Of a DNA stretch of 43,899 nucleotides, positions 18,047 to 25,686 are shown in pieces; the stretch's first letter is position 1; every line of letters starts with the position of its first letter. The stretch comes from an uncultured Coriobacteriales bacterium. Lineage in GTDB: Bacteria; Actinomycetota; Coriobacteriia; Coriobacteriales; UMGS124. The position numbers and the translations under genes were made by a program. The notes beneath the pieces are model-generated. The model made no database searches, was not told the origin of the DNA, and was given only the letters and a program-made list of their open reading frames with translations. Location: NCBI GenBank assembly GCA_902464015.1, contig CABQHM010000027.1:1-43899 (forward strand), written 5' to 3'.

Positions 18047-18577
18047 TTACTCGGCGTCAGACTCCTCGGCAGCCTCGACCTCAGCCTCAGCGGCCTTGGC
18101 CTCAGCAGCAGCAGCGTCGATGGCAGCGAAGCCAGCGGCGTTGTTGACCTGAACCTCGATGTTGGCGACGATGTCGCGATACAGCGAGATGACAGCCGTG
18201 TGCGAACCAGCCTCCTTGACGGGGCGCAGGTCGATACGGTGACGGTCAACCTCGAGGCCACACTGGGCCTGGAGAGCCTCGGAGACCTGGGCAGCGGTGA
18301 CAGAACCGAAGAGCTGGCCCTCGTCGCCCAGACGGACCTCGATGCGGACAGACTTGCCCTCGAGCTCAGCAGCCTTCTCGTTGGCCTCAGCGATACGAAC
18401 AACCTCGCGCTTGGCGATGTTGTTGCGCTTCTGCTCGAGCTGCTTGAGGTTGCCCTCAGTAGCCTTGATAGCGATCTTCTGAGGGAAGAGCCAGTTGTTG
18501 GCGAAACCGTCGGCAACGTCGATGACGTCGCCCTCGCCACCCTTCCCCTTGAGCTCGCCCAAGAGAATAACCTTCAT
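18047..18577 (-). CDS. rplI: 50S ribosomal protein L9
   Basis: A 176-residue L9. The N-terminal rRNA-binding domain starts MKVILLGELKGKGGEGDVIDV and contains the classical FANNWLFP region. A long connecting helix and a C-terminal domain follow. The last ~27 residues are an Ala/Glu-rich acidic tail beyond the usual ~148-residue length, a common lineage-specific extension. ATG 18577 is preceded by GAGGAG. It is the terminal gene of the rpsF unit. Confidence 0.97.
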   Translation of the reverse strand: MKVILLGELKGKGGEGDVIDVADGFANNWLFPQKIAIKATEGNLKQLEQKRNNIAKREVVRIAEANEKAAELEGKSVRIEVRLGDEGQLFGSVTAAQVSEALQAQCGLEVDRHRIDLRPVKEAGSHTAVISLYRDIVANIEVQVNNAAGFAAIDAAAAEAKAAEAEVEAAEESDAE

Positions 18578-18628
18578 TGTTAGTACTCCTCACGTTGAGG
18601 CCTGCTCGAAGCAGGGCCTTCAGCCAGT

Positions 18629-19627
18629 TTACTCACCTTCGCCGCAGCTGTGGCGCCCAGACCGCCCTGTACGGGCCAACTTGCGAAAGTTGGCCCAAAC
18701 GTCGACAAGTCCCAGGACGCACACGACGGACAGGCTCATCTCGATCAGCAAAGCCGTCGAGATAACCAGTACGCGGGGAACCGCTCCCCAACCATGCGAG
18801 TCCATAAGGCTCAACATCACGGCAAACCCCTGGAGGAAAAAGACCAAGCGTAGGCACAAGATGATGTTGAGGGCAACAACCCCCACACCTTCAGGCACCC
18901 CGGCGGCCATGACCCATCCTGCCAGACAAGCCAATGCGACGATAAACACAGCGACGAGCCAAAGCGGCACATCGAAGCGTTTGAACGCCCCGGTGACTCT
19001 CTGGTAGGAGTCCCGTCGTGCAACGATGAGACCCAAAGACCCCAAGAGCACGATGGATATGGCCCTCACCACATAGATAAGGGGCCAGGTCCTCCCCAGA
19101 AGCTCGACGGTAGAATCAACAGTGGCAGAAACTGACACCGAGGATGTTCCCGTCGGCAGAGATGCGGTCATGACCTGGCGAAGCTCTTCGAGCAGCGCTT
19201 GGACATAAGCCGCAAAATTCTCACCCTGCAACATCAAAAGCGATGCATCTGCCCCGATGAGTAACGCGGTTAGAACCGCGATGAGGCAAACGATCGAAGT
19301 GACGCTCACACGCCCAGGCAAAAGCAACGCAATTGCCAAGGCGGCGAGAGCACAGGGCAAGACGAGCGATGCATAATCCCACGTCGCGAAGGAAAGGGCG
19401 ATACCCGGTCCAAGACATCCTGCGATAGCCCAAAGGGCGCGACCTTCTTCCTTTCGAGCAAGCAACCATGCTCCGAAGACCATGAGTGCAGTGCTCACAC
19501 CAGGAAGAACTATCGTGCCGAGAGAGCCAATGACGCAAAGAACGAACTCAAACACGGGCTGGGCGGGACGGTGCTGCTTTCCTGGCAACTCAACGAGAGA
19601 CTCAGGTGAAGCTTGCGTCTCGTCCAT
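18629..19627 (-). CDS. DUF2232-like polytopic membrane protein
   Basis: A 332-residue hydrophobic protein with about eight membrane segments. Position between rpsR and rplI, size and topology match the DUF2232 (YybS-like) family, which in Firmicutes and relatives is encoded near rplI. Its function is not established. I chose ATG 19627; the longer frame to 19750 runs through rpsR. It begins 11 bp after rpsR. Confidence 0.7.
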   Translation of the reverse strand: MDETQASPESLVELPGKQHRPAQPVFEFVLCVIGSLGTIVLPGVSTALMVFGAWLLARKEEGRALWAIAGCLGPGIALSFATWDYASLVLPCALAALAIALLLPGRVSVTSIVCLIAVLTALLIGADASLLMLQGENFAAYVQALLEELRQVMTASLPTGTSSVSVSATVDSTVELLGRTWPLIYVVRAISIVLLGSLGLIVARRDSYQRVTGAFKRFDVPLWLVAVFIVALACLAGWVMAAGVPEGVGVVALNIILCLRLVFFLQGFAVMLSLMDSHGWGAVPRVLVISTALLIEMSLSVVCVLGLVDVWANFRKLARTGRSGRHSCGEGE

Positions 19628-19638
19628 GGCATGCCTCT

Positions 19639-19899
19639 TTAGCCTCGACGATCCCTGCTGCCGCTGACAACCGTGACGGTGTAGGGCACGAGGGCCATGA
19701 CGCGGGCACGCTTGATGGCAACAGCCATCTCGTGCTGATGCTGCCTGCAAGCACCGGTGACACGACGGGGCTTAATCTTGCCGCGATCGGTCATATACTT
19801 GCGAAGAAGAGCCACATCCTTGTAGTCGATGAACTCGACCTCTTCCTTGCAAAGCTGGCAATACTTCTTGCGAGGCTGACGCTGAAAATCGTTGGCCAT
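19639..19899 (-). CDS. rpsR: 30S ribosomal protein S18
   Basis: An 86-residue S18 with the conserved core IDYKDVALLRKYMTDRGKI and the TG-x-C-x2-H segment. It keeps a CxxC pair (C14, C17) and a Cys-x2-His pair (C50, H53), which together can bind zinc. It is therefore the C+ (zinc-ribbon) form, unlike E. coli S18. It is the third gene of the unit with ssb and rpsF, the usual bacterial arrangement in which S18 pairs with S6 in the 30S platform. Confidence 0.96.
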   Translation of the reverse strand: MANDFQRQPRKKYCQLCKEEVEFIDYKDVALLRKYMTDRGKIKPRRVTGACRQHQHEMAVAIKRARVMALVPYTVTVVSGSRDRRG

Positions 19900-19951
19900 G
19901 GTGGCTTGACCTCCTTTACGCTAAATCCGAAGTGAAATGGGCTGGGGATTC

Positions 19952-20437
19952 CTAAAACGGAATCTCCTCGTCATAAATCTGGTCTGCGGGCGGCATAGCT
20001 GCAGGAGCGGCATATTGCTGCTGCGGAGCAGGGGCATACGAGGAAGAATACGACTGCTGGGGCGCAGGTGCGTAAGCCTGAGGGGCTCCGCCGTCCTGAG
20101 CACCCTGACCGCGGCTGGGCAACTCGAGCTCATCAACGATAACCTCGATTTTGCTGCGCTTTTGGCCGTCGCGCTCCCACTGACTCCAACGAAGGCGACC
20201 TTCAATGCAGACGAGCATACCTTTAGTAAGAATGCGCGACAGCGATTCAGCGCGAGCGCCGAACATGGTGCAATCGATGAAGTTGGTGTAGTCTTCCCAC
20301 TGGCCAGTTTGAACGTTGCGTCGACGATCGTTGACTGCCACGCCCATACCCAGGACCGGCGTGCCGCCGGCGGTCTGCCGAAGCTCCGGATCGCGGGTAA
20401 GCCTGCCAGAGATAATGACCCTGTTGATGTTTGCCAT
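19952..20437 (-). CDS. ssb: Single-stranded DNA-binding protein
   Basis: A 161-residue SSB. An OB-fold covers residues 1-~110 (NRVIISGRLTRDPELRQT). A Gln/Tyr/Ala/Pro-rich flexible linker follows, and the acidic interaction tip is YDEEIPF. The tip is the usual docking site for replication and repair proteins. ATG 20437 has AAGGAG 10 bp upstream; a GTG three codons earlier is too close to that site. Located between rpsF and rpsR as in most bacteria. Confidence 0.96.
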   Translation of the reverse strand: MANINRVIISGRLTRDPELRQTAGGTPVLGMGVAVNDRRRNVQTGQWEDYTNFIDCTMFGARAESLSRILTKGMLVCIEGRLRWSQWERDGQKRSKIEVIVDELELPSRGQGAQDGGAPQAYAPAPQQSYSSSYAPAPQQQYAAPAAMPPADQIYDEEIPF

Positions 20438-20497
20438 ACCGTCCACACTCCTTACATCGCCGGGAATGTCGCCCTAGGGCGACAAACCCGAATCACA

Positions 20498-20788
20498 TTA
20501 AGCCTCCGCGCGACGGACGATCATGGAACGGACAACGCCGTCCAGAATGCCGAGAACGCGGTCAAGCTCTGCGATGCAGGCAGGATCGAGCTGGAAGTTG
20601 ATCAGGGTGTAGTCGCCCTCGGTGAGCTTGTCGATGGTGTAAGCGAGCTTGCGCTTACCCCAATCCTCGACGGATTCGACAGCACCACCGTTCTCAACGA
20701 TAGTGGAATCGATCCTCTTCATCACACCGGCGCGAGCCTCGTCATCAAGAGACGGGTTCACAAAGAACAGCAGTTCATAAGCCTTCAT
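20498..20788 (-). CDS. rpsF: 30S ribosomal protein S6
   Basis: A 96-residue S6 with the typical start MKAYELLFFVNPSL and the YTLINFQLDP strand region. It binds S18 in the 30S platform. A strong AGAGGAGGTG site precedes ATG 20788. It is the first gene of the unit; a leader hairpin lies upstream. Confidence 0.96.
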   Translation of the reverse strand: MKAYELLFFVNPSLDDEARAGVMKRIDSTIVENGGAVESVEDWGKRKLAYTIDKLTEGDYTLINFQLDPACIAELDRVLGILDGVVRSMIVRRAEA

Positions 20789-20814
20789 GGTGTCACCTCC
20801 TCTGGGCTAAAGTG

Positions 20815-20846
20815 GCTTCGGATCTCGTGAAGGCTGTGTCCGAAGC
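20815..20846 (-). promoter_or_regulatory. Leader hairpin upstream of rpsF, possible S6:S18 regulatory site
   Basis: A perfect 8-bp inverted repeat (GCTTCGGA and TCCGAAGC) encloses a 16-nt loop and ends about 27 nt before the rpsF start codon. Many bacteria have an S6:S18-binding leader in this place that represses rpsF translation. Position and a CCGAA element fit, but I cannot confirm the conserved bulge, so the assignment is tentative. Confidence 0.4.
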
Positions 20847-20893
20847 AGGGAATGACAGCGGTTAAGGATACCCCGCAACCATGCAAGTAGTCC

Positions 20894-20899
20894 AGTATA
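20894..20899 (-). promoter_or_regulatory. Possible -10 element of the rpsF promoter
   Basis: TATACT on the minus strand, about 105 bp before the rpsF start. No good -35 hexamer was seen 16-18 bp upstream, so this is a weak call. The same site reads TATAAT on the plus strand one base over. Confidence 0.35.
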
Positions 20900-21066
20900 A
20901 TTTTCTACCTGCGCTGCATATCCATAACTTGCCATCCATAATCGTCCGCGCAAGCACAACCTAGCATTATTTCGCCGTGACTTCTTGTAATGCCCATGAC
21001 AGGAAATGCGTCATGTACGTCACAAAACATTACGGTTGGACCTCCTCGTGCCAAGTTCAAGCCCAT

Positions 21067-21111
21067 ATGCATGCGGCCCAACTGGAATACTTCCAGCCGG
21101 GCCGCATGCAT
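21067..21111. repeat. Long 21-bp inverted repeat in the 345-bp gap upstream of rpsF
   Basis: Two 21-nt arms (21067-21087 and 21091-21111) separated by 3 nt, with only two mismatched positions, form a very strong hairpin. It lies just after the stop of the orphan gene at 21133 and could terminate or stabilise its transcript, but there is no T-run on either side. The rest of the gap (20850-21066) shows no gene; one 69-codon open frame there lacks a ribosome-binding site. Confidence 0.7.
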
Positions 21112-21132
21112 CAAACATATGACAAAGAAGAT

Positions 21133-21696
21133 TTACTCGGCACAATCCTCAGCTGCAGGCTCAACAACTTGGTCGCCAGATTCAGGCTCCTCGGCCTTGT
21201 CGGCGTCGGAATCCACAGGTGCTCCGTCGGCTGCAACGCCTTCCTCGCGCTGCAACGCAACCAAACCGCTGACGATCGGCTTCGTACCGGCGGGATAGAG
21301 CGTGGGGGCAGGACCGGCATAGACAAAGTCAGCCTCAAACGTGAAGCCTTCGGCATCCTTGGTGTAAAGCAGCACGAGAATGTAAGCGTCGGCGCTTCCG
21401 CGATCGGCGACCTCAGCCACGATGCAGTCAAGCGTGCCGTCATCAGTCTCGACGTCGCCGTCGTAGCACAGCACATATGCCTCAGGCATGTCCTGGGCAA
21501 CGAGCATCTTCACGCTCTCGCGCACGCCCTCCGGAGAGGATGCGGGGTGGTCGTTGACCTCGACGCCCTCATCGACAACCGTCACAGTGAACGGATCGAA
21601 CTGCCCCATGGTATTGAGGCGCTGTTGAGCCTCGTTGAAGGCAAAGTTGAGCGCCTGCTGGGCGTTGTCGGAAATCTGAAGGGTCACTTGATCCAT
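21133..21696 (-). CDS. Acidic protein of unknown function (orphan family, copy 1)
   Basis: A 187-residue acidic cytoplasmic protein that I do not recognise. It has alternating beta/helix segments (FTVTVVDEGVEV, EAYVLCYDGDVE, AYILVLLYTKDAEGFTFEADFVY) and a Glu/Asp/Ala/Pro-rich tail of ~45 residues. The core resembles the protein encoded at 27599-28072 in size, acidity and the order of a YDG motif, an acidic A/V-E segment and a final aromatic beta hairpin. ATG 21696 is the only good start; the upstream open frame passes through a tRNA gene. A -10-like TATACT (21742-21747) lies just upstream. Confidence 0.75.
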   Translation of the reverse strand: MDQVTLQISDNAQQALNFAFNEAQQRLNTMGQFDPFTVTVVDEGVEVNDHPASSPEGVRESVKMLVAQDMPEAYVLCYDGDVETDDGTLDCIVAEVADRGSADAYILVLLYTKDAEGFTFEADFVYAGPAPTLYPAGTKPIVSGLVALQREEGVAADGAPVDSDADKAEEPESGDQVVEPAAEDCAE

Positions 21697-21746
21697 GGCG
21701 TTGCTCACTTTCTCGTCATGTTGTAGCTGCACAAAGCCCTTAGTAT

Positions 21747-21772
21747 ACAAAAAAAGCGCCATGCGGCGCTTT
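21747..21772 (-). terminator. Intrinsic terminator after tRNA-Ser(CGA)
   Basis: A perfect 8-bp GC-rich hairpin (21753-21760 with 21765-21772, loop of four) is followed on the minus strand by seven T residues. It separates the tRNA from the downstream orphan gene. Confidence 0.9.
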
Positions 21773-21784
21773 AAAAAGTCTATC

Positions 21785-21877
21785 TGGCGGAGGGAGAGGG
21801 ATTCGAACCCTCGTAGCCAGGGACACTGGCTAAACGGTTTTCGAGACCGCCGCATTCAACCACTCTGCCATCCCTCC
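21785..21877 (-). tRNA. tRNA-Ser(CGA)
   Basis: A class II tRNA of 93 nt with encoded CCA. The acceptor stem is GGAGGGA/TCCCTCC with a G discriminator, as for serine. The anticodon loop CTCGAAA gives CGA. A long variable arm and the GGTTCGAATCC T-arm are present. It reads UCG codons. It lies 51 bp after a second serine tRNA. Confidence 0.96.
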
Positions 21878-21884
21878 AAGGATG

Positions 21885-21919
21885 GAAAACGGGGCGCGAC
21901 CAATATGATCGACGCCCCG
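21885..21919 (-). terminator. Hairpin between the two tRNA-Ser genes
   Basis: Arms CGGGGCGCGA (21890-21899) and TCGACGCCCCG (21909-21919) pair with one bulged base. On the minus strand the hairpin is followed by GTTTTCC. It probably terminates or trims the tRNA-Ser(GGA) transcript. Confidence 0.65.
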
Positions 21920-21928
21920 AGAAAGTTC

Positions 21929-22019
21929 TGGCGGAGGGCTAGGGATTTGAACCCTAGAGACGGTTTTGCCGCCTACACGATTTCCAATCGTGCTCCTTCG
22001 GCCACTCGGACAGCCCTCC
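21929..22019 (-). tRNA. tRNA-Ser(GGA)
   Basis: A class II tRNA of 91 nt with encoded CCA and G discriminator. Acceptor stem GGAGGGC/GCCCTCC; anticodon loop TTGGAAA gives GGA, which reads UCC and UCU. A long variable arm is present. A TATACT-type promoter lies 15 bp upstream. Confidence 0.96.
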
Positions 22020-22033
22020 GTAAGCGAGGTTCA

Positions 22034-22061
22034 AGTATACGCATTTCTCCGTTCGCGTCCA
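22034..22061 (-). promoter_or_regulatory. Probable promoter of tRNA-Ser(GGA)
   Basis: TATACT (22034-22039) and TGGACG (22056-22061) with a 16-bp spacer on the minus strand, 15 bp before the tRNA. The -10 matches consensus in five of six positions and the -35 in four of six. Confidence 0.6.
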
Positions 22062-22146
22062 GTTCTTTGCACAAATCCCCCGCCTCATCACTTAGTCACC
22101 ACAGATAAGCGTACAATCCAGCGCATCATCTTCACGAGGAGACACT

Positions 22147-22899
22147 ATGGATGTGCTGCAATCCTTTTTCTGCTCTCTGTTCACGCTCGGTGACCCGAGT
22201 GCGGCTAGCGTGAGCTTCCCTATAGCGTTGGAGTTTGGCGCCGTCCTTGCCGGTGCAGTGTCAGGCGCCCTTACCGCATGCAACATGCGCATGGATCTTA
22301 TCGGAGTGTGCGTTCTGGCCGCAGCCAGTTCACTGGGCGGCGGTTTGATACGCGACATGATTCTCTCCGACCAGGGCGTTTACATGCTCGACTATCCCCA
22401 GGCAATGCTTTGCTGCATTGTCGTCGCCTTTCTTGCCTTTTTCTTTTCAAGCCTCATTCAGCGTTTTGAAAAGCCCATTGCCTTCTTCGATATCGTAAGC
22501 GTGGCCTTGTTCACCGTTTCAGGTGCAGACAAAGCGCTCGTTGCCGGATATGGCATTTCTGCAGGCATAGTTTTGGGAGTACTCACCGCCGTGGGTGGAG
22601 GCGTCATCCGCGATGTCATCGTAGGGCGAGTACCTGCCATCTTTCGAGCAAGCAACTTCTATGCCGTCTGCTCCCTGGCAGGCGCACTTGTCTATTGCCT
22701 GCTTGTCACAAATCACATGGTGAAGGATTGGGCTGCCCTGGTAAGCGCCGCAATCGTGCTGTCTTTGCGATATCTGTCGCTACACTACAACTGGCACACG
22801 TGCGCGCCTATCGATTTGGCGCAGCGTTATGCACGACGTCATGACACTTGCCCAGACAACCTGAAAGACCGGGAAGAAAAGACTGAGGGAGAAGATTAG
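22147..22899 (+). CDS. TRIC-type (UPF0126, YicG-like) cation channel protein
   Basis: A 250-residue membrane protein with about seven hydrophobic segments and two family-diagnostic repeats, GGGLIRD and GGGVIRD, each following an A-rich helix. These occur in the two halves of the UPF0126/TRIC family, which forms homotrimeric monovalent cation channels; prokaryotic members are structurally characterised as such. The last ~45 residues are charged and cytoplasmic. ATG 22147 follows ACGAGGAG. It is one of only two protein genes left of oriC on the plus strand, and its stop codon overlaps that of the convergent parvulin gene. Confidence 0.85.
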   Translation: MDVLQSFFCSLFTLGDPSAASVSFPIALEFGAVLAGAVSGALTACNMRMDLIGVCVLAAASSLGGGLIRDMILSDQGVYMLDYPQAMLCCIVVAFLAFFFSSLIQRFEKPIAFFDIVSVALFTVSGADKALVAGYGISAGIVLGVLTAVGGGVIRDVIVGRVPAIFRASNFYAVCSLAGALVYCLLVTNHMVKDWAALVSAAIVLSLRYLSLHYNWHTCAPIDLAQRYARRHDTCPDNLKDREEKTEGED

Positions 22900-24068
22900 A
22901 GCGTTGCGGAAGCTGCTTCCTCTTGAACCTCGTCGATAACGTCATCGACCGTAGGATTGTAAATCGCCTGAGTGGCAAGGCCCACCTCTTCGAGGTCAAG
23001 AACCTGCAAGCCACCCTCATCATACACAGCAATGGTCGAGGATGCCTCAAGGTTGTTGACATAGAGTTCGAAGAGTTGCGTCCTAAGCGAATCGCGCAGA
23101 TTCTGCTTGATGGAGGCCATGATGTCGCTGGGAACATCTGACAGGTCGATGTCTCCGGCATTATCCGTCTTGGCCTGATAGAAGCCTGTGCACGTGATGA
23201 TGTAATAGCCGAAGCGCGTCCTCACGATAGAGGAAGTCTCCCCAGGCTCAAGCTCATTGAGAGCATCCTGGTATTCCCGGGGGAACGTGGTAAGGAAGTC
23301 CCAACCAGCTTCACCGCCCTGATCGGCAGTGGAATCCATCGAGTAGGTGCGGGCCATCTCGGCAAAATCAGCGCCGTTGTCAAGCTCGTCTTTCACCTCG
23401 CGCGCAAGGCTGTAATCCGTCTGCGAGAACAAGATGAAGGAGGAACGCTTCGTCTCAAGACCGGCAATCATCGTACGCGCATAGCGACTGATTTGCTCGG
23501 AGGTTGGCTCAGGCTCAGGGATAACGACATCACGCAGACAAGAGCGAAGCATCTGTTCGCGCACGGCGGTCGTGTAGCTTTCCTCGGTATAGCCCGAATT
23601 GTTAATTGCCGACAGGAAAGAGCTGCGATTGGGATAGAGGCTCGCAACATCGTTGACAGCAGCCTGTACGTCGCTATCGGACAGTTCGACACCCAAATCC
23701 TGGGCGGCAGACTCGAGCAGAACCGCATCAATCAAGTTGCAAATGACCTGTGCACGGAAGTCCCATGCAGTCATGTTCTGCGCAGCAAGGTAATTCTGCT
23801 GGTCGGCAACAGTCGTGAGGCCCAGACGCGTATATTCCGCCTGCACAGCCTTGTTCACCTCGACTTGGGTGATGACCGTGCCGTTGACAACGGCCGCCAC
23901 ATCCGAAGCTTCAAGATGGTTTGCCTCAAGGGCCTCGCTGACCATGGTCTGCGTGTCTTCGGAAGTGACAGTGCTCGCCGATGCCGAGCAACCGGAAATG
24001 ATTGCACAAGCAATGCAGAGTGAAGATACAGACAGCGCAACGATGGCTGACGTTGAAACGCGATCCAT
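22896..24068 (-). CDS. SurA/PrsA-type peptidyl-prolyl isomerase lipoprotein
   Basis: A 390-residue secreted lipoprotein with a hydrophobic signal peptide ending in the lipobox I-S-G-C (C27). A SurA-N-like chaperone region (about 60-190: VAAVVNGTVITQVEVNKAV) precedes a parvulin rotamase domain (about 210-320), including DFAEMARTYSMDSTADQGGE and TRFGYYIIT. Such proteins fold exported proteins on the outer face of the membrane. AAGGGGGG precedes ATG 24068. The gene converges on the channel gene with overlapping stop codons and no terminator between them. Confidence 0.9.
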   Translation of the reverse strand: MDRVSTSAIVALSVSSLCIACAIISGCSASASTVTSEDTQTMVSEALEANHLEASDVAAVVNGTVITQVEVNKAVQAEYTRLGLTTVADQQNYLAAQNMTAWDFRAQVICNLIDAVLLESAAQDLGVELSDSDVQAAVNDVASLYPNRSSFLSAINNSGYTEESYTTAVREQMLRSCLRDVVIPEPEPTSEQISRYARTMIAGLETKRSSFILFSQTDYSLAREVKDELDNGADFAEMARTYSMDSTADQGGEAGWDFLTTFPREYQDALNELEPGETSSIVRTRFGYYIITCTGFYQAKTDNAGDIDLSDVPSDIMASIKQNLRDSLRTQLFELYVNNLEASSTIAVYDEGGLQVLDLEEVGLATQAIYNPTVDDVIDEVQEEAASATL

Positions 24069-24180
24069 AAGCCCCCCTTACGCTATCTTCCTTACTGCCT
24101 GCTATCAGAAACATTCATAGGCTACTTGCAAGAAAACAAATGACAGTGCAGGTCATGTGTGCAACGTTCAACTTCAAATA

Positions 24181-24230
24181 AAAACAAAAGGCCGAAGGGG
24201 TCCGCTCGGTAAACGGTGCCCCTTCGGCCT
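24181..24230 (-). terminator. Intrinsic terminator after purB
   Basis: A 12-bp GC-rich stem (24189-24200 with 24219-24230, 18-nt loop) is followed on the minus strand by TTTTGTTTTTATTT. Textbook intrinsic terminator. Confidence 0.93.
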
Positions 24231-24258
24231 GCGACGGTTGATACCGTGTCGGCTGTTC

Positions 24259-25608
24259 TTAGAACTCGAGTTCCTCGAGACGGTCAAAGACGACCTGGAT
24301 GCGCGTGAGGAAATCCCACGGATCGAAAATCTCATCGAGCTTCCCAGCGCTGAGCGTGCACTCGGGGTCTGCCTCGAGACGCTCGCGATAGGTAGGGCCA
24401 TTCACCGCCTGCTGGATGTCTTCCCACACAGCCATGGCGTTGCGCTGCACGATGGTATAGGCCGCCTCGCGGGTGATGCCCGTGTCGACAAGAGCAAGCA
24501 GGACCTTGCTGGAGAAGATGAGCCCGCGCGTGCGGTTGAGGTTGTGCTTCATCTTCTCGGGGTACACCTGCAGGCCGTCGAGCATCCACTGCATCTTGCC
24601 GAACATGTAGTCAAGCGCGATGAACGAGTCGGCAAGGGCCACGCGCTCGGCACCGGAGTGCGAGATGTCACGCTCATACCACAGGGCGACGTCGTCATAT
24701 GCAACCTGGGCGTTTGCCTTCACGACGCGCGCAAGGCCGCACACGCGCTCGGCGGTGATGGGGTTGCGCTTGTGAGGCATGGCGGAAGAGCCCTTCTGAC
24801 CCTTCTTGAACGGCTCTTCAGCCTCGATGACGTCGGACTGCTGCATGAGGCGAACCTGCATGGCGATGCTCTCAAGCGTGGAGGCCGTGACGGCGAGCGT
24901 CGACATGACCTGGGCATGACGGTCGCGGGCAAGCACCTGGGTCGACAGCGGGTCGGGGGTGAGACCGAGCTTGGCGCAGACATACTGCTCCACGAACGGG
25001 TCGATGGAGGAGTAAGTGCCCACTGCACCCGAGATGGCACCGGTGGCTGCAACCTCGCGAGCCTGCTCGAGGCGAGTCTGGGCACGCTTGAGGGCCCATG
25101 CCCAAGAACCAAACTTCATGCCGAAGGTCATGGGCTCGGCATGAATGCCATGCGTGCGGCCCACGCACAGGGCATCTTTGAGCTCAAAGGCACGGCGGCG
25201 GCACGTCTCACCGAGCTGCTTGACGTCAGCAAGAATGATGTCGATGGCCTGCGTGATCTGATAGGAAAGCGCGGTATCGCCCAGGTCGGAGCTCGTCATG
25301 CCGTAGTGCACCCAGCGGGAAGGCTTGGGGTCTCCCTCGGGAATCTCGGCGTCGATGTAGGAACCCATGTTCGTGAGGAAGGCAATGACGTCGTGGTTGG
25401 TGACTGCCTCGATCTGGTCGACTTCCTCCTTGTTGAAGGCGGCATGCTCGGAAATCCAAGCCGCCTCTTCCTTGGTGATGCCGATCTTGCCCAGCTCAGC
25501 CTGGGCCTCGCAAGCCGCGACCTCAACTTTCTGCCAAATGGCGTACTTGTTCTCAAGCTCCCAGATGGCTCCCATTTCAGGGCGGGTGTAGCGATCGATC
25601 ATGGTCAT
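24259..25608 (-). CDS. purB: Adenylosuccinate lyase
   Basis: A 449-residue fumarase/aspartase-superfamily enzyme acting twice in purine synthesis (SAICAR to AICAR; adenylosuccinate to AMP). The signature GSSAMPHKRNP is present with the catalytic serine loop. TSSDLGDTA and GRTHGIHAEP are also intact. Full length with the standard start MIDRYTRPEM two codons after ATG 25608; either ATG is possible. It is flanked by terminators on both sides, so it is probably monocistronic. Confidence 0.96.
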   Translation of the reverse strand: MTMIDRYTRPEMGAIWELENKYAIWQKVEVAACEAQAELGKIGITKEEAAWISEHAAFNKEEVDQIEAVTNHDVIAFLTNMGSYIDAEIPEGDPKPSRWVHYGMTSSDLGDTALSYQITQAIDIILADVKQLGETCRRRAFELKDALCVGRTHGIHAEPMTFGMKFGSWAWALKRAQTRLEQAREVAATGAISGAVGTYSSIDPFVEQYVCAKLGLTPDPLSTQVLARDRHAQVMSTLAVTASTLESIAMQVRLMQQSDVIEAEEPFKKGQKGSSAMPHKRNPITAERVCGLARVVKANAQVAYDDVALWYERDISHSGAERVALADSFIALDYMFGKMQWMLDGLQVYPEKMKHNLNRTRGLIFSSKVLLALVDTGITREAAYTIVQRNAMAVWEDIQQAVNGPTYRERLEADPECTLSAGKLDEIFDPWDFLTRIQVVFDRLEELEF

Positions 25609-25637
25609 CCTCTCGTCTCACAAACCTGACAATAATC

Positions 25638-25674
25638 CAAGAAAGGCCCCGCCCAGTTTCCCAGGCGAGGCCTT
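25638..25674 (-). terminator. Intrinsic terminator after typA
   Basis: Stem of 11 positions (25643-25653 with 25664-25674) with one mismatch, followed on the minus strand by TTTCTTGG. It separates typA from purB. Confidence 0.8.
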
Positions 25675-25686
25675 GAAAAGCAAATC

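Noticed and set aside
20905..21114. A 69-codon open frame upstream of rpsF
   Set aside because: No ribosome-binding site, starts inside the strong hairpin, and no recognisable features.
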